From the NCBI RefSeq assembly GCF_021864535.1, contig NZ_JAKJIC010000020.1, positions 1 to 64,000 of the forward strand: DNA of 64,000 nucleotides. Direction: 5' to 3'. The position numbers and the translations under genes were made by a program. Below the pieces are notes generated by a model. That model was not told the origin of the DNA, ran no database searches, and saw nothing but the letters and a program-made list of their open reading frames with translations. Positions 36,431 through 46,037 of this stretch are shown here, in pieces. Each line of letters starts with the position of its first letter. The first letter of the stretch is position 1. This stretch comes from Oryzibacter oryziterrae. GTDB lineage: Bacteria > Pseudomonadota > Alphaproteobacteria > Rhizobiales > Pleomorphomonadaceae.

Positions 36431-37477
36431 CTACAAGACTAAATTGTTGAAGCCATCGAGAGACCAAAGTTCAAGCGTGGTTACCTCAGCCCCGTCAGGG
36501 GAGGTTGGCGAGAAAACTCGGCTTCCGGTCGCAGATCGTTCGATACCCAAGTAGTTCGTACCCGCCTTGTTTCTGAGGAAGTCTTTCGCCTCATTTGTCA
36601 GCGTGCGTGCCAGCACCACAGTTGGGACATTCTTCTCTCGGCATCGCTCGATGATTTTGGGATGAATGTGCTGGTCTCGAAACCCGAAGCCAACACAAAG
36701 GAAAGCGGAGGCATTTTTCAGTGCGGCATCCGCCCCGTTGATGGTTGTTCGAAACGGATCCTCATAGGTTTTCTCGTATTTATTCAGGCCGGGGGTCACG
36801 ATAAGCGGCGTGTAGTGCTCAGCGGATGGCAGTTCGAAAACGGGTAACCCGATTGTCCTCTCATCTGCAGTGCGGAACCAGTCGAGGGATCCGTGAACTT
36901 TCCAGATTTTTACGACGCGGGATGGCTTGGCAGCATGCCTAAACTTCACACCACCCGTGCTTTCCCATTTTTGAATGTAACCTGGTGCAAAGCCGGTCTG
37001 AAACAGCACATTCTTGGAATTACAGGCGAATTCGGCAACGCGGTCATAGTTGGTCGTGACCACCTGAACCTCGTTGTTGGTGCTGCTCAACATACTCACA
37101 AGCAACCTCCCCAACGCGAAATTGCCATCGTTGGCAGCTGCGACGTGCAAGAGCAGTTTGTCTTTGTCGTTCACGCAGCGCCAGGTTAACCCTACGATCT
37201 TTGACAGAAGTGACGCGGGCAGAGTCTTACCTTCCAAAGCTGCTTCGAGGTGATCGCCGTTGGCTAGCGCTGTCTTGACCAACAACCAGGCGTCTCTTTC
37301 GGCACCGTCTTCTACTTCGATGTTTTTGCGAAGGTAAGTGCTCAGGTCTCCCATGCTGGGAAGCCCATGAGGCATCGACGCCCCGCTGCCGAGGACTATT
37401 GTTGGGCAGCCTTGAAAACATGCCTGGGCGATCTTGGAGGCCTCGTCAGCTGTCACGGGAATTTTATCCAACTTCAA
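36431..37477 (-). CDS. SIR2-domain NADase-like protein of a SIR2-HerA defence pair
   Basis: Likely NAD+-hydrolysing effector. It has about 348 residues. SIR2 landmarks: CPTIVLGSGASMPHGLPS (GSGAS 30-34), VVTTNYDRVAEF (TTNYD 141-145, with the catalytic-type N and D), KIWKVHGSLDWF (H195), and the late nucleotide-pocket motif LCVGFGFRDQHIHP. The start is uncertain: TTG at 37477 or a GTG at about 37453 (TADEASKIAQACF), neither with a strong ribosome site. It is followed by the HerA gene, the known order of the two-gene anti-phage module. Activity by NAD+ depletion is inferred from the family. Confidence 0.9.
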   Translation of the reverse strand: MKLDKIPVTADEASKIAQACFQGCPTIVLGSGASMPHGLPSMGDLSTYLRKNIEVEDGAERDAWLLVKTALANGDHLEAALEGKTLPASLLSKIVGLTWRCVNDKDKLLLHVAAANDGNFALGRLLVSMLSSTNNEVQVVTTNYDRVAEFACNSKNVLFQTGFAPGYIQKWESTGGVKFRHAAKPSRVVKIWKVHGSLDWFRTADERTIGLPVFELPSAEHYTPLIVTPGLNKYEKTYEDPFRTTINGADAALKNASAFLCVGFGFRDQHIHPKIIERCREKNVPTVVLARTLTNEAKDFLRNKAGTNYLGIERSATGSRVFSPTSPDGAEVTTLELWSLDGFNNLVL

Positions 37478-38400
37478 ACATTTTCGCGCAATTCAGCGAC
37501 TCAGAATTGTACCCTAAGCTGGAAAGATTGGAAAGGTGCTCTCGACACGCACTTCATCTAGTAATTGTTGGCACTTGCCAGTTCGGCAAAGAAGTATTTT
37601 CATGCGCTAACCTGTCGCTCGTACCTATAGTTGCGAAAGTCCACATTGCCACCTTCCTGAGCTTTCGGCGAACGGCCGCTCCCAAGAGGCGGAGCCGCAA
37701 AGGCAAATGATCGAAATGAAGCCGCGAAGCAGTTACGCTCCGGCAAGTCCGTACTTTTAACTCGCAAAACACATCCCCTCGAAAAATCTTATCCCCCTCC
37801 CACATTCCCACCTCATAATCCCACCCCATCCGCGGCCGGCGGGGAGGTGTCAGGATCCAGCACCGAGCATCTGGCCGGGGACCGGTCCCGCGCCTGCCGA
37901 CTGGCGGCAGTCCCGGGCGAGCCTGACCTCGGTACCACTGCCTGGCACTAGGACTAGGTGCCCTGAAGCAGGAGGGCGATAGGGGTGTCGGGTGGGTCCA
38001 GAGCGACGGAGGCGGCACTGATGGCGATGAGTCACGCAGCCCGTCCTTGCGTAACCGGGACCGCCCGGCTCCGGCCGATGGGCCACCGTCTTTCCCCGCG
38101 CGCCCCCATGGCGTTGCGGCAGACGGAGGCTCGGGAGGTGTCTCTTGAGGCATCGCCCAAAGCCGGGACAGCCTCGAAGACGTACCGTTTAAAATCGGGG
38201 GTGGTCCGCCACCTTCGGACAGGCTTCGTACACACCGGACGGGAGCGCGGGCGACCGCTATCCTACTACAATCCTTACCGCGGCCCCGCCGCGCTCCCGT
38301 CCCCGCATTGCGTGGGGAGATGACGAAAGCAAAGCTCCGGTGGCCTCTGCCTCGCGGAGGTGAAGGTGTTTGTGGGGGAATGGCTGCAGTGAGCGGCAGC
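37478..38400. other. Gene-free right flank: AT-rich remnant, then GC-rich palindrome-dense DNA
   Basis: 37,478-37,740 is low-GC with no gene. From about 37,790 the DNA turns very GC-rich and is packed with inverted repeats: GGGACCGGTCCC (37878-37889), CTGCCG/CGGCAG around 37,894-37,910, GGTGGTCCGCCACC near 38,201-38,214, and a perfect 13-bp repeat GGACGGGAGCGCG (38237-38249) with CGCGCTCCCGTCC (38290-38302). An open frame crosses it on the minus strand but is proline/arginine-rich and has no family marks. It may be an unrecognised structured RNA or a mobile repeat. Confidence 0.4.
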
Positions 38401-38407
38401 CGGGGAA

Positions 38408-38543
38408 TACCCCCCTCTCCAACTCTCCCCCTCAAGGGGGGAGAGAGTATGACGAGCTAACCAGTTCAAATCTTTGACGGTTCTGACGAGACTCCACACC
38501 AAACTCTCTCCCCCCTTGAGGGGGAGAGTTGGAGAGGGGGGTA
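38408..38543. repeat. 41-bp perfect inverted repeat (REP/BIME-like)
   Basis: Arm 38408-38448 is the exact reverse complement of arm 38503-38543, with a 54-nt centre. Each arm itself contains a near-palindrome, CTCTCCCCC/GGGGGGAGAG. The CTCTCCCCCTCAAGGGGG motif is of the REP type common in Rhizobiales. It lies 42 nt past the aldo/keto reductase stop. Confidence 0.85.
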
Positions 38544-38584
38544 CTTCCACCCACAAATCAGGCTCAGCCTAACCGGTCTCCCCC

Positions 38585-39637
38585 TCACTCATGCCCCTCC
38601 AGCAAGGCCATATCCGCCGGGCCCATGCGGTCCTTGGCGGTCCAGAGCTGGTGCCAGTAGGGATACATCAGCGGCGGGCGGCTGACGGCGTCGAGCTTGG
38701 CGCGCTCCTCGTCCGAGAGCTTGAAGTCGGCGGCCTTCAGGTTGTCGGCGATCTGGGCCTCGTTGCGGCCGCCGATCACCAGCGAGGTGACGCCCGGTCG
38801 GCCAAGCGTCCAGGCCAGCGCCACCTGCGCGCCGGAGACGCCGCGCGCATCGGCGATCTCGACGAGAACGTCGATGATGCGCCACAGCCGGTCCTCGTCG
38901 TGGATCGGCGGTTCGCGCCAGCCGGCGAACTGGCGCGTGCCCTCGGGTGTCGCCGCGTTGCGCCGGTGCTTGCCCGACAGCAGGCCGCCGGCCAGCGGGC
39001 TCCACACCAGGATGCCCAGGCCCTGGTCGAGCGAGATCGGCACCAGCTCGAACTCCGCCTCCCGCGCTTCCAGCGTATAATGGATCTGCTGCGACACGAA
39101 GCGCTCGCTCTGGCGGACGCCGGCGGCGGCCAGCGCCTTCATGATGTGCCAGCCCGAATAGTTGGAGCAGCCGATGTAGCGCACCTTGCCCTGGTGCACG
39201 AGCTGGTCGAGCGCCGCCATGGTCTCCTCGATCGGCGTCAGTCCATCCCACTGGTGCACCTGATAGAGATCGATGACATCGGTCTTGAGGCGGGTCAGGC
39301 TGGCCTCGCAGGCGGCGACGATATGATGCCGGCTGAGCCCCTCGTCATTGGGGCCGTCGCCCATGGGAAAGCGCACCTTGGTGGCGATCAGCACGCCGCC
39401 CTTGCGCTTGCCGCCAAGGATCTCGCCGATCATTTCCTCGGACGTGCCCTGCGAATAGGCGTTGGCCGTATCGATCAGGTTGACCCCGTGATCGAGGCAG
39501 AGATCGATCAGGCGTTCGGCTTCTCTCAGATCGGTGTTGCCCACCTTTTCGAACACCCCCTTGCCGCCAAAGGTCATGGTGCCCAACGTGATGGTGGAAA
39601 CCTTGAGGCCGGAGCGGCCGAGCAGACGATATTCCAT
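38585..39637 (-). CDS. Aldo/keto reductase
   Basis: NADPH-dependent carbonyl reductase of TIM-barrel fold. The ATG at 39637 is preceded by GGGAGG and gives 350 residues. It begins EYRLLGRSGLKVSTITLGTM. The catalytic tetrad positions are visible: D and Y in NLIDTANAYSQG, K in VLIATKVRF, H in DLYQVHQWDG. The C-terminal cofactor region is VTSLVIGGRNEAQIADNL. Substrate unknown. It is transcribed toward the inverted repeat and diverges from the C13 peptidase gene. Confidence 0.92.
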   Translation of the reverse strand: MEYRLLGRSGLKVSTITLGTMTFGGKGVFEKVGNTDLREAERLIDLCLDHGVNLIDTANAYSQGTSEEMIGEILGGKRKGGVLIATKVRFPMGDGPNDEGLSRHHIVAACEASLTRLKTDVIDLYQVHQWDGLTPIEETMAALDQLVHQGKVRYIGCSNYSGWHIMKALAAAGVRQSERFVSQQIHYTLEAREAEFELVPISLDQGLGILVWSPLAGGLLSGKHRRNAATPEGTRQFAGWREPPIHDEDRLWRIIDVLVEIADARGVSGAQVALAWTLGRPGVTSLVIGGRNEAQIADNLKAADFKLSDEERAKLDAVSRPPLMYPYWHQLWTAKDRMGPADMALLEGHE

Positions 39638-39849
39638 GAAAACCTCCCAAGGCCGCATGTCCTGGCGGGTCTTCCCACACTGCAATGCGGATCTTCGGAC
39701 TGATCCTAAGCGCTGGCATCGCCGCTGTGAATGGCAATGTCGTCCTCGTGGCCCTTCAAGGCAAACATTTACCAAGAGCGGCAGTTTGATTTGCTATCCT
39801 CTCCCATAAGTTGCTTTGATACTATTTCCATGATTGCCAAGGATCAGCG

Positions 39850-41322
39850 ATGCAGGATTTCGTCCGTGCGGTCTGGCGTTGCCTGACCTTCCGCCGCTTC
39901 GACCCCTATGACCTCCCGCAGTCCTTGCCGCTGGTGCTGGGTGGGGTGTTTGTCTGGTGGGGCACCAACCTCTTGGGGCAATGGGCTTGCACCTTCGATG
40001 GCTGGCGCTTCAATGAGTATGGCGTGAATTACAGTGTCGCAACCGCGGCCGTCTTTGTCGGCTTGATGCTGGTGGTCTATGCCGGCAATCGGCTCCTTGC
40101 CAAGATGGCGGTCAGTCTCTGGTCCTTGTCCGTGGTCAATCTCATTGCCACCGTCTATGGAGCCGTACTCGGGCAGACTTGGCGTCCGCTTCTCCAATCG
40201 GGGCACTGGCTGGGACTGGCCATCGGAGCCGGTACTGGTGTCATCCTGTTCGGCCTCTGGTGGCTGTCGAATTTTGCCATCGTTCTGCGCTCCTTCGATC
40301 CGTTCCAGTGGCGCCGCCCGATCATTGTCTGCCTGGCACAAGTCGCTGTCACAGTCTCCTTGCCCTATCTCCTCCCTTTCGATCCCATCTTCTACAGCGA
40401 CGCCGTGGCCGATGCCGCGCCCCGTCCCGTCTGGATGGCGACCGTCGACTACATGGCCCCTGCCGAGGAACCCGACGAAAAGCCGGCCGAGGTCGTTCAG
40501 GCGGAACAGGAAGCCTGGTATCGCGACGAATGGGACCAGACCCGCGCCATCGATCAGACCCTGGCGCGCCTGCCCGAGACGAACCCGGACAAGCCGACGC
40601 TCTACATGCTCACCCTCGGCGGCATGACCCAGGGCGTGTTCGACCGCGAGAGCCGCCGCGCCGGCGAGATCATGACCAAGACCTTCGACATCGGCACACG
40701 GTCGGTCCGTCTCAACAACGGCGAGACGGGCGGTGGCGAACCGGTGGCAACCGTCGATACGCTTCAGCGCAGCATCGCCGCCATCGGCAAGCGCATGCAC
40801 GGCGATCGCGACGCGCTGATCCTGTTCCTCACCTCGCACGGCAGCGAAACCGGCGTTGCGCTGTCCGGCCCGCATGCGGTGGAGAGCCACATCCGTCCGC
40901 TCGATCTGCGCTTTGCCCTCGATCAGGCCGGAATCAGGAACCGCATCCTGATCGTCTCGGCCTGCCATTCCGGCGTCTTCGTGCCGGTCTTCTCCGATGA
41001 CCACTCGGCGGTCTTCACCGCCGCCGCCACAGACCGCACCTCCTTCGGCTGCAACGACACCAACACCTGGACCTTCTTCGGCGATGCCTTCTTCGCCCAC
41101 GGTCTCAAGGAGCAACACACGCTCGTCGGTGCCTTCGTCGCCGCCCGCAAGCTGATCTGGACCTGGGAGGCCAAGCTTGAGCAGCATTCCCTGCCGCAGG
41201 TACATGTGGGCAAGGCCATTGCCGCCGATTTTGCCACCGTGATTGGCAATCCGGCCGAGCTTGTCGGCACCGATCCGGCCAGCGAGGTTGCGCCCTCTCC
41301 ACAGAAGACAGCGCAGAATTGA
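39850..41322 (+). CDS. Membrane-anchored C13-family (legumain-like) peptidase
   Basis: It has 490 residues. The N-terminal half holds about five hydrophobic segments (for example SLPLVLGGVFVWWGTNLLG, VATAAVFVGLMLVVYAGN, LGLAIGAGTGVILFGLWWL). After residue about 195 a soluble caspase/legumain-like domain follows with the dyad H330 (LILFLTSHGSETG) and C372 (ILIVSACHSGVFVP). Proteins of this build are annotated as peptidase C13 in many alphaproteobacteria; their substrates are not known to me. It is monocistronic. It might process a cell-envelope or stress target, but no evidence is present here. Confidence 0.85.
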   Translation: MQDFVRAVWRCLTFRRFDPYDLPQSLPLVLGGVFVWWGTNLLGQWACTFDGWRFNEYGVNYSVATAAVFVGLMLVVYAGNRLLAKMAVSLWSLSVVNLIATVYGAVLGQTWRPLLQSGHWLGLAIGAGTGVILFGLWWLSNFAIVLRSFDPFQWRRPIIVCLAQVAVTVSLPYLLPFDPIFYSDAVADAAPRPVWMATVDYMAPAEEPDEKPAEVVQAEQEAWYRDEWDQTRAIDQTLARLPETNPDKPTLYMLTLGGMTQGVFDRESRRAGEIMTKTFDIGTRSVRLNNGETGGGEPVATVDTLQRSIAAIGKRMHGDRDALILFLTSHGSETGVALSGPHAVESHIRPLDLRFALDQAGIRNRILIVSACHSGVFVPVFSDDHSAVFTAAATDRTSFGCNDTNTWTFFGDAFFAHGLKEQHTLVGAFVAARKLIWTWEAKLEQHSLPQVHVGKAIAADFATVIGNPAELVGTDPASEVAPSPQKTAQN

Positions 41323-41415
41323 GGGACAAAGCCGCGTCCGGATTCAACGTCATCTTGGCTCGGGCCCGGGATCGTGCCACAAGGCGGCTCAAGATGAGCG
41401 AGGAGCCTGGAATCG

Positions 41416-42300
41416 ATGTCACTCAACTCCATGACGGGATTTGCCCGCTTCGACGGAACGGCCGGCGACAGCCGCTTCGCCTGGGAGATCCGGTCGGTCA
41501 ACGGGCGCGGCCTCGATCTGCGCCTGCGCCTGCCGTCGGGCTATGATGCCGTCGAGGCGGCCGTGCGCAAGCGCGGTGCCGAAGTGCTCTCCCGTGGCAA
41601 CGTGTCGATCAACCTCACGGTCACCCGCGAGGGGGCGACCGAGGTGTTCCGCATCAACGAAGCGCTGCTCGCCTCCCTCATCGAGACGGCGTGCCGCTTC
41701 TCGGGCAAGCCCGGCCTGCGCGACGCGTCCATCGACGGCCTGATGGCCGTGCGCGGCGTGGTCGACGTGGTCGAACATGTCCCCGACGAAGACGAGCGCA
41801 AGTCCTTCGAGGCCACCTTGCTCAAGGGCTTCGAGACGGCCCTTGTCTCCTTCGTCGAGGCGCGCCGTTCCGAGGGCGAGGCGCTGGCCCGCATTCTCGG
41901 CGGTCAGATCGACGAGATCGAACGGCTGGTGTCCGAGGCCGAGGCTTTGCCGGCCCGCACGCCGGAGGCCATCAAGAACCGCCTGCTCGAGCAGCTGGAA
42001 GTGCTGCTGAAGCGCGATGACATCGACCAGCAGCGCCTTGCCCAGGAAGCGGCGATGCTCGCCACCAAGGCCGATGTGCGCGAGGAACTCGATCGCCTCA
42101 AGGCACACATCGCCCAGGCGCGCGAGTTGCTGGCCGGCAGCGCCGCCGTCGGCCGCCGCCTCGACTTCCTGGCTCAGGAATTCAATCGCGAAGCCAATAC
42201 GCTTTGTTCAAAGTCCAATGATACGGTGCTCACCAGGCTGGGGCTGTCGCTGAAGGCGACCGTCGACCAGTTCAAGGAGCAGGTTCAGAACGTCGAGTGA
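41416..42300 (+). CDS. yicC: YicC-family endoribonuclease
   Basis: YicC proteins in E. coli and B. subtilis act as RNases affecting RyhB and biofilm-related RNAs. It has 294 residues. It starts [20 protein letters not shown], has VEIRSVNGR-type sequence (here [20 protein letters not shown]) and the C-terminal DUF1732 signature [20 protein letters not shown]. Coupling to gmk, 5 nt downstream, is the standard arrangement. Confidence 0.95.
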   Translation: MSLNSMTGFARFDGTAGDSRFAWEIRSVNGRGLDLRLRLPSGYDAVEAAVRKRGAEVLSRGNVSINLTVTREGATEVFRINEALLASLIETACRFSGKPGLRDASIDGLMAVRGVVDVVEHVPDEDERKSFEATLLKGFETALVSFVEARRSEGEALARILGGQIDEIERLVSEAEALPARTPEAIKNRLLEQLEVLLKRDDIDQQRLAQEAAMLATKADVREELDRLKAHIAQARELLAGSAAVGRRLDFLAQEFNREANTLCSKSNDTVLTRLGLSLKATVDQFKEQVQNVE

Positions 42301-42305
42301 GACCC

Positions 42306-42956
42306 ATGACAAGCAGCGATCCCAAGCGCGTCACCTTTGCCCGCCGCGGGCTGATGCTGGTGATCTCCTCGCCGTCGGGGGCCGGCAAGGGCACCCTGTC
42401 GCGCCTCCTGCTCGACAGCGATCGGGAGCTGACCCTCTCCGTTTCCGTGACGACGCGCGATCGCCGCCCGTCCGAGGTCGACCGGGTTCACTACCATTTC
42501 ATCTCCAAGCAGCGCTTCATGTCCATGCGCGATGGCGGTGAGTTGCTCGAATGGGCCGAAGTGCATTCCAACCTCTATGCCACGCCGCGTGGCCCGGTGG
42601 AGGAGGCGCTCGCCGCCGGCCGCGACGTCCTCTTCGACATCGACTGGCAGGGTGCCGCGCAGCTGCGCGAGAAGATGACCGACGATGTCGTCTCCGTCTT
42701 CATCCTGCCGCCCACCATGGCCGAGCTGAAGGCGCGCCTTACCCGCCGCGCGGAAGACGCACCGGACGTCATCGAAAAGCGTCTGCACAACGCCAAGGCC
42801 GAGATCGAGCAGTGGCCGAACTTCGATTATGTCGTCGTCAACGACGACCTGCAGGGCGCTTTCGAAGACCTGAAGTCCATCCTGCGCGCCGAGCGCCGCA
42901 AGCGCTCACGCATTGCCGGTGGTCTGAAGGGGTTTGTCGAGACGCTGGTGGGGTGA
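42306..42956 (+). CDS. gmk: Guanylate kinase
   Basis: Phosphorylates GMP to GDP. It has 216 residues from the ATG at 42306; a GTG three codons upstream overlaps the yicC stop. The P-loop is [18 protein letters not shown], and the GMP-binding part is [20 protein letters not shown]. The downstream pattern [15 protein letters not shown] is conserved. It follows yicC. Confidence 0.96.
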   Translation: MTSSDPKRVTFARRGLMLVISSPSGAGKGTLSRLLLDSDRELTLSVSVTTRDRRPSEVDRVHYHFISKQRFMSMRDGGELLEWAEVHSNLYATPRGPVEEALAAGRDVLFDIDWQGAAQLREKMTDDVVSVFILPPTMAELKARLTRRAEDAPDVIEKRLHNAKAEIEQWPNFDYVVVNDDLQGAFEDLKSILRAERRKRSRIAGGLKGFVETLVG

Positions 42957-43078
42957 GGTTCCCAGTCGCATTTCTGGCTAAACTGCGAAGCGGCTTTGCG
43001 TCCGGAAACTAGGCCAACCGGCACGGAAGCTCCCAGGCACCGCAAGCGCGCAGCGAGCTTTGCCGGGCTACGCCGTTC

Positions 43079-43927
43079 TCAGTCGCCCCGCATGGCTTTC
43101 CAGGTATTGGCCAGATCGACAAAGCCCTTCACCGGCACCACCTCTGCCCGGTCGGTGGGCTCGATGCCGACGGCTTCGCAGAGCGCAATCGGATCGACGT
43201 TGAGCGCCTTGAGGCTCTGCCGCAGCATCTTGCGGCGCTGCCCGAAGGCGGCGGCCGTAACCGCTTCAAGGTCGGCCTGCTCGCACGGGTAGAGCATCGG
43301 GCGCGGAGCGAAATGCACCACGGTCGAGGTCACCTTCGGAGGTGGGACGAAAGCCTTGGGCGATATATCGAACATCTGCGTGGCATAGGACCGCCAGCCG
43401 CAGAGCACGCCAAGCCGCCCATAGGCGTCGTCGCCGGGCTGGGCGGTGATGCGGTCGGCCACTTCCTTCTGGAACATCAGCACCATCGACGTCCAGCGCG
43501 GCGGCCAGCTTGTCGGCGACAGCCAGCGGGTCAGCAGCGGCGTCGCGATGTTGTAGGGCAGATTGGCGATGATGATCGGCGCATCGTCTCCAAGACTGGC
43601 CGTATCCACTTCCAGCGCATCGCCTTCGATGATGGTCAGCCGTCCGGCGTAGTGCGCCCCGATCTCTTCCAGTGCCGCAATGGCCCGTCGGTCGCGCTCG
43701 ACGACGAACACCTTCTCCGCTCCGTTGGCCAGAATGGCGCGCGTCAGCCCCCCCGGTCCCGGCCCGATCTCCACCACCGTCTTGCCGGCGAGCGGACCGG
43801 CCGTCCGGGCGATCTTGGACGTGAGATTGAGGTCGAGCAGAAAGTTCTGGCCAAGGCTCTTCAGCGCCTGCAGACCGTGCCGCTCGATCACGTCGCGCAG
43901 CGGCGGCAGTTCGTCGATCTGGCTCAT
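43079..43927 (-). CDS. rsmA: 16S rRNA dimethyladenosine transferase
   Basis: Dimethylates two adenosines in helix 45 of 16S rRNA (KsgA). It has 282 residues. SAM motif I is [20 protein letters not shown] and the catalytic motif IV is [14 protein letters not shown]. It starts [20 protein letters not shown]. It is the last gene of the lptFGD-surA-pdxA-rsmA operon and overlaps pdxA by 4 nt. Confidence 0.96.
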   Translation of the reverse strand: MSQIDELPPLRDVIERHGLQALKSLGQNFLLDLNLTSKIARTAGPLAGKTVVEIGPGPGGLTRAILANGAEKVFVVERDRRAIAALEEIGAHYAGRLTIIEGDALEVDTASLGDDAPIIIANLPYNIATPLLTRWLSPTSWPPRWTSMVLMFQKEVADRITAQPGDDAYGRLGVLCGWRSYATQMFDISPKAFVPPPKVTSTVVHFAPRPMLYPCEQADLEAVTAAAFGQRRKMLRQSLKALNVDPIALCEAVGIEPTDRAEVVPVKGFVDLANTWKAMRGD

Positions 43928-44964
43928 GCCCCTGCCTCCGCCGCCATGCGGCCGGCCAGTCGAATGGCCGCGATCATGCTGTCGGGATTGGCGATGCCCT
44001 TGCCGGCAATGTCCAGCGCCGTGCCGTGATCGGGCGAGGTGCGGATGAAGGGCAGGCCGAGCGTCACGTTCACCGTCTCGTCAAAGGCAATTGTCTTCAC
44101 CGGGATCAGCGCCTGATCGTGATACATGGCCAGCACCACGTCATAGCGGCGCCGTGCCCGCCCGTGAAACAGCGTGTCCGACGGCCAGGGGCCGCTGGCG
44201 TCGATGCCCCGTGCCTGCAAGTCCGCGACGGCAGGCGCAACGATGTCCTGATCCTCGCGCCCCATCGTGCCGCTCTCACCGGCATGCGGGTTCAGTCCGG
44301 CCACCGACAGGCGCGGGGTTGCTAGGCCGAACCGCTGCCGGAGGTCGCGATCCACGATCTGACCGATCGATACGATCATCTCCCGCGTCAGCGTCTTCGA
44401 CACGTCAGCGAGCGGAATATGCACCGTGACAGGCACCGTCGACAGATCGGGTCCCGCGAGCATCATCACCGGCTGATTGGGCACTCCCGGCCAGAGCTTG
44501 CCGGCCAGTTCACCCAGAAACTCGGTATGTCCCGGAAAGGTGAACCCGGCCGCATAGAGTTGCGATTTCTGGATCGGCGCCGTCACTAAAGCCCCGGCCA
44601 ATCCATCGCGGACATGCAAAACGGCCGTCTCGATCCACGCAATGGTCGATGCCGCGGTCTCCGGCGCCAGCACGCCGGGGCGATCGGTGAGAGACGGGCC
44701 AACCTGGACAAGGGGCAGGGCGGTCGAAAACGCGTTTGCCGCGGCGCCTGGTGTCACCACCGCCACCGGCAGGTCCAGACCCAGATGGCTCAGCCTGGCG
44801 CGGGCCTGCTGCTCATCACCCACGAGATAGAAGGGCGGCAGGGCAGCATCGCCCCGGGCACTCCAGGCACGTGCAACAATCTCCACGCCGATTCCCGCCG
44901 GTTCGCCGGCGGAGATCGCAAGGGGAAGACGGCATGTGGTGCCGCTGGCTTGAGCGAGAGCCAT
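43924..44964 (-). CDS. pdxA: 4-hydroxythreonine-4-phosphate dehydrogenase
   Basis: NAD-dependent step in the DXP-dependent pyridoxal phosphate pathway. The ATG at 44964 overlaps the surA-like stop by one base and gives 346 residues. Motifs: [20 protein letters not shown], the metal/substrate histidine in [11 protein letters not shown], and [18 protein letters not shown]. Synteny with surA and rsmA is the same as in E. coli. Confidence 0.96.
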   Translation of the reverse strand: MALAQASGTTCRLPLAISAGEPAGIGVEIVARAWSARGDAALPPFYLVGDEQQARARLSHLGLDLPVAVVTPGAAANAFSTALPLVQVGPSLTDRPGVLAPETAASTIAWIETAVLHVRDGLAGALVTAPIQKSQLYAAGFTFPGHTEFLGELAGKLWPGVPNQPVMMLAGPDLSTVPVTVHIPLADVSKTLTREMIVSIGQIVDRDLRQRFGLATPRLSVAGLNPHAGESGTMGREDQDIVAPAVADLQARGIDASGPWPSDTLFHGRARRRYDVVLAMYHDQALIPVKTIAFDETVNVTLGLPFIRTSPDHGTALDIAGKGIANPDSMIAAIRLAGRMAAEAGA

Positions 44965-45929
44965 CAGCGATAGGCGATGTTGGCCTTCTGGCGCAGTTCC
45001 TGCGTCAGGGTCTTGGAGATCTGTTCGCCCTGAGCACTCATGGCTTCCGCGTCCATGCCGGCGCCCACGGCGGCCTCGCCGGTCACCTGCACCTTTTCGC
45101 AAACCGCATACATCTCGAAGCCAAGGTCGGTCCGCTGCGGCTTGGTGAGGTGGCCCTGATCGGTCGCCTTCAGCTCGTCCTGGAAGCCGGGCGGAACCTC
45201 GCTGGCCAGCTTGCGGCCGACATTCTGCACGGCCACTTCCTTCATGCCCTTGACCATGGGAATGCCCGTGGAGCAGCTCGTGAACTTGCCGCGCAGGGCT
45301 TGCGCCTCGCGCAGACGGGTTGCGGCAACGGCGTCGCTGGCACTGCGCTGGACGGTGAACACGATACGCTGCAGCACATAGTCCTGCGCCGTCACGGTCG
45401 AGGCCGACGTTTCCTTGTCACGCATCTGGGCAATCAGATCGGAGTTCTGGTTGCGCACCTGCAGCTGCAGCTTGGCACGAATGATCTTGCCCCAGGCCAT
45501 CTGGGTGCGGATACGATCCTTCAGCGTCCGGATGGGAACACCTGCGTGGCCGAGTGCGGCCGCAAACTGGCTGGCCGACATCTTCGAACGGGACGCGATG
45601 GAGGCAATCGCAGCGTCAACCTGCGCATCGTCGATCACGACACCGCGCGCCGTGGCGTCCTGCATGCGAAGCGCTTCGTCGATCAGTTCGTCCTGAGCAG
45701 CCTTCGTCGCCGCACCGGCCCCGACGTGGTTGGCGATCTGCAGAAGCTTGGCGCGCCCCTGAATGTCCATCGCCGTGATCGCCTGGTCGTTGACCACGAT
45801 CTTGATCGAACCGGCGGAGGCGCCGTGCATGTCCAGTCCCGTCAGCGGGAGGGCGAGAAGGGCCGAAACACCCGCAAGAAAAACGCTGCGCGCAATCTTG
45901 TTCGCAATCTTGGAACCATCAATCATCAT
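44964..45929 (-). CDS. surA: SurA-like periplasmic chaperone / peptidyl-prolyl isomerase
   Basis: Outer-membrane protein chaperone. It has 321 residues, shorter than E. coli SurA (428). A signal peptide (IARSVFLAGVSALLALPLTG) is followed by the SurA N-domain IKIVVNDQAITAMDIQGRAK with DELIDEALRMQDATARGVVI. Only one parvulin-like region remains (about 190-300, containing YVLQRIVFTVQ and DLGFEMYAVCEK), and it is divergent, so isomerase activity is doubtful. Position directly after lptD and before pdxA supports the name. Confidence 0.82.
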   Translation of the reverse strand: MMIDGSKIANKIARSVFLAGVSALLALPLTGLDMHGASAGSIKIVVNDQAITAMDIQGRAKLLQIANHVGAGAATKAAQDELIDEALRMQDATARGVVIDDAQVDAAIASIASRSKMSASQFAAALGHAGVPIRTLKDRIRTQMAWGKIIRAKLQLQVRNQNSDLIAQMRDKETSASTVTAQDYVLQRIVFTVQRSASDAVAATRLREAQALRGKFTSCSTGIPMVKGMKEVAVQNVGRKLASEVPPGFQDELKATDQGHLTKPQRTDLGFEMYAVCEKVQVTGEAAVGAGMDAEAMSAQGEQISKTLTQELRQKANIAYR

Positions 45930-46004
45930 ATCTCAATCCGCCCGATTCCGAGCCGCCCCGTGATCATTCCGGCCATGGTGCTGCAAGAATTTGTCAAGTC
46001 AATG

Positions 46005-46033
46005 GTATTTTGCTTGTTTCGCCTTGCAGTCAA
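46005..46033 (-). promoter_or_regulatory. Weak promoter candidate before the surA-like gene
   Basis: On the minus strand TTGACT (46033-46028), 17-nt spacer, AAATAC (46010-46005), in the 108-nt lptD-surA gap. It could give lptD-independent expression of surA-pdxA-rsmA. Confidence 0.3.
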
Positions 46034-46037
46034 TCAA

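Noticed and set aside
37554-38435. 293-codon minus-strand frame in the region right of the SIR2 gene
   Set aside because: Proline/arginine-rich without family similarity and crossing both AT-rich and hyper-GC blocks; treated as non-coding.
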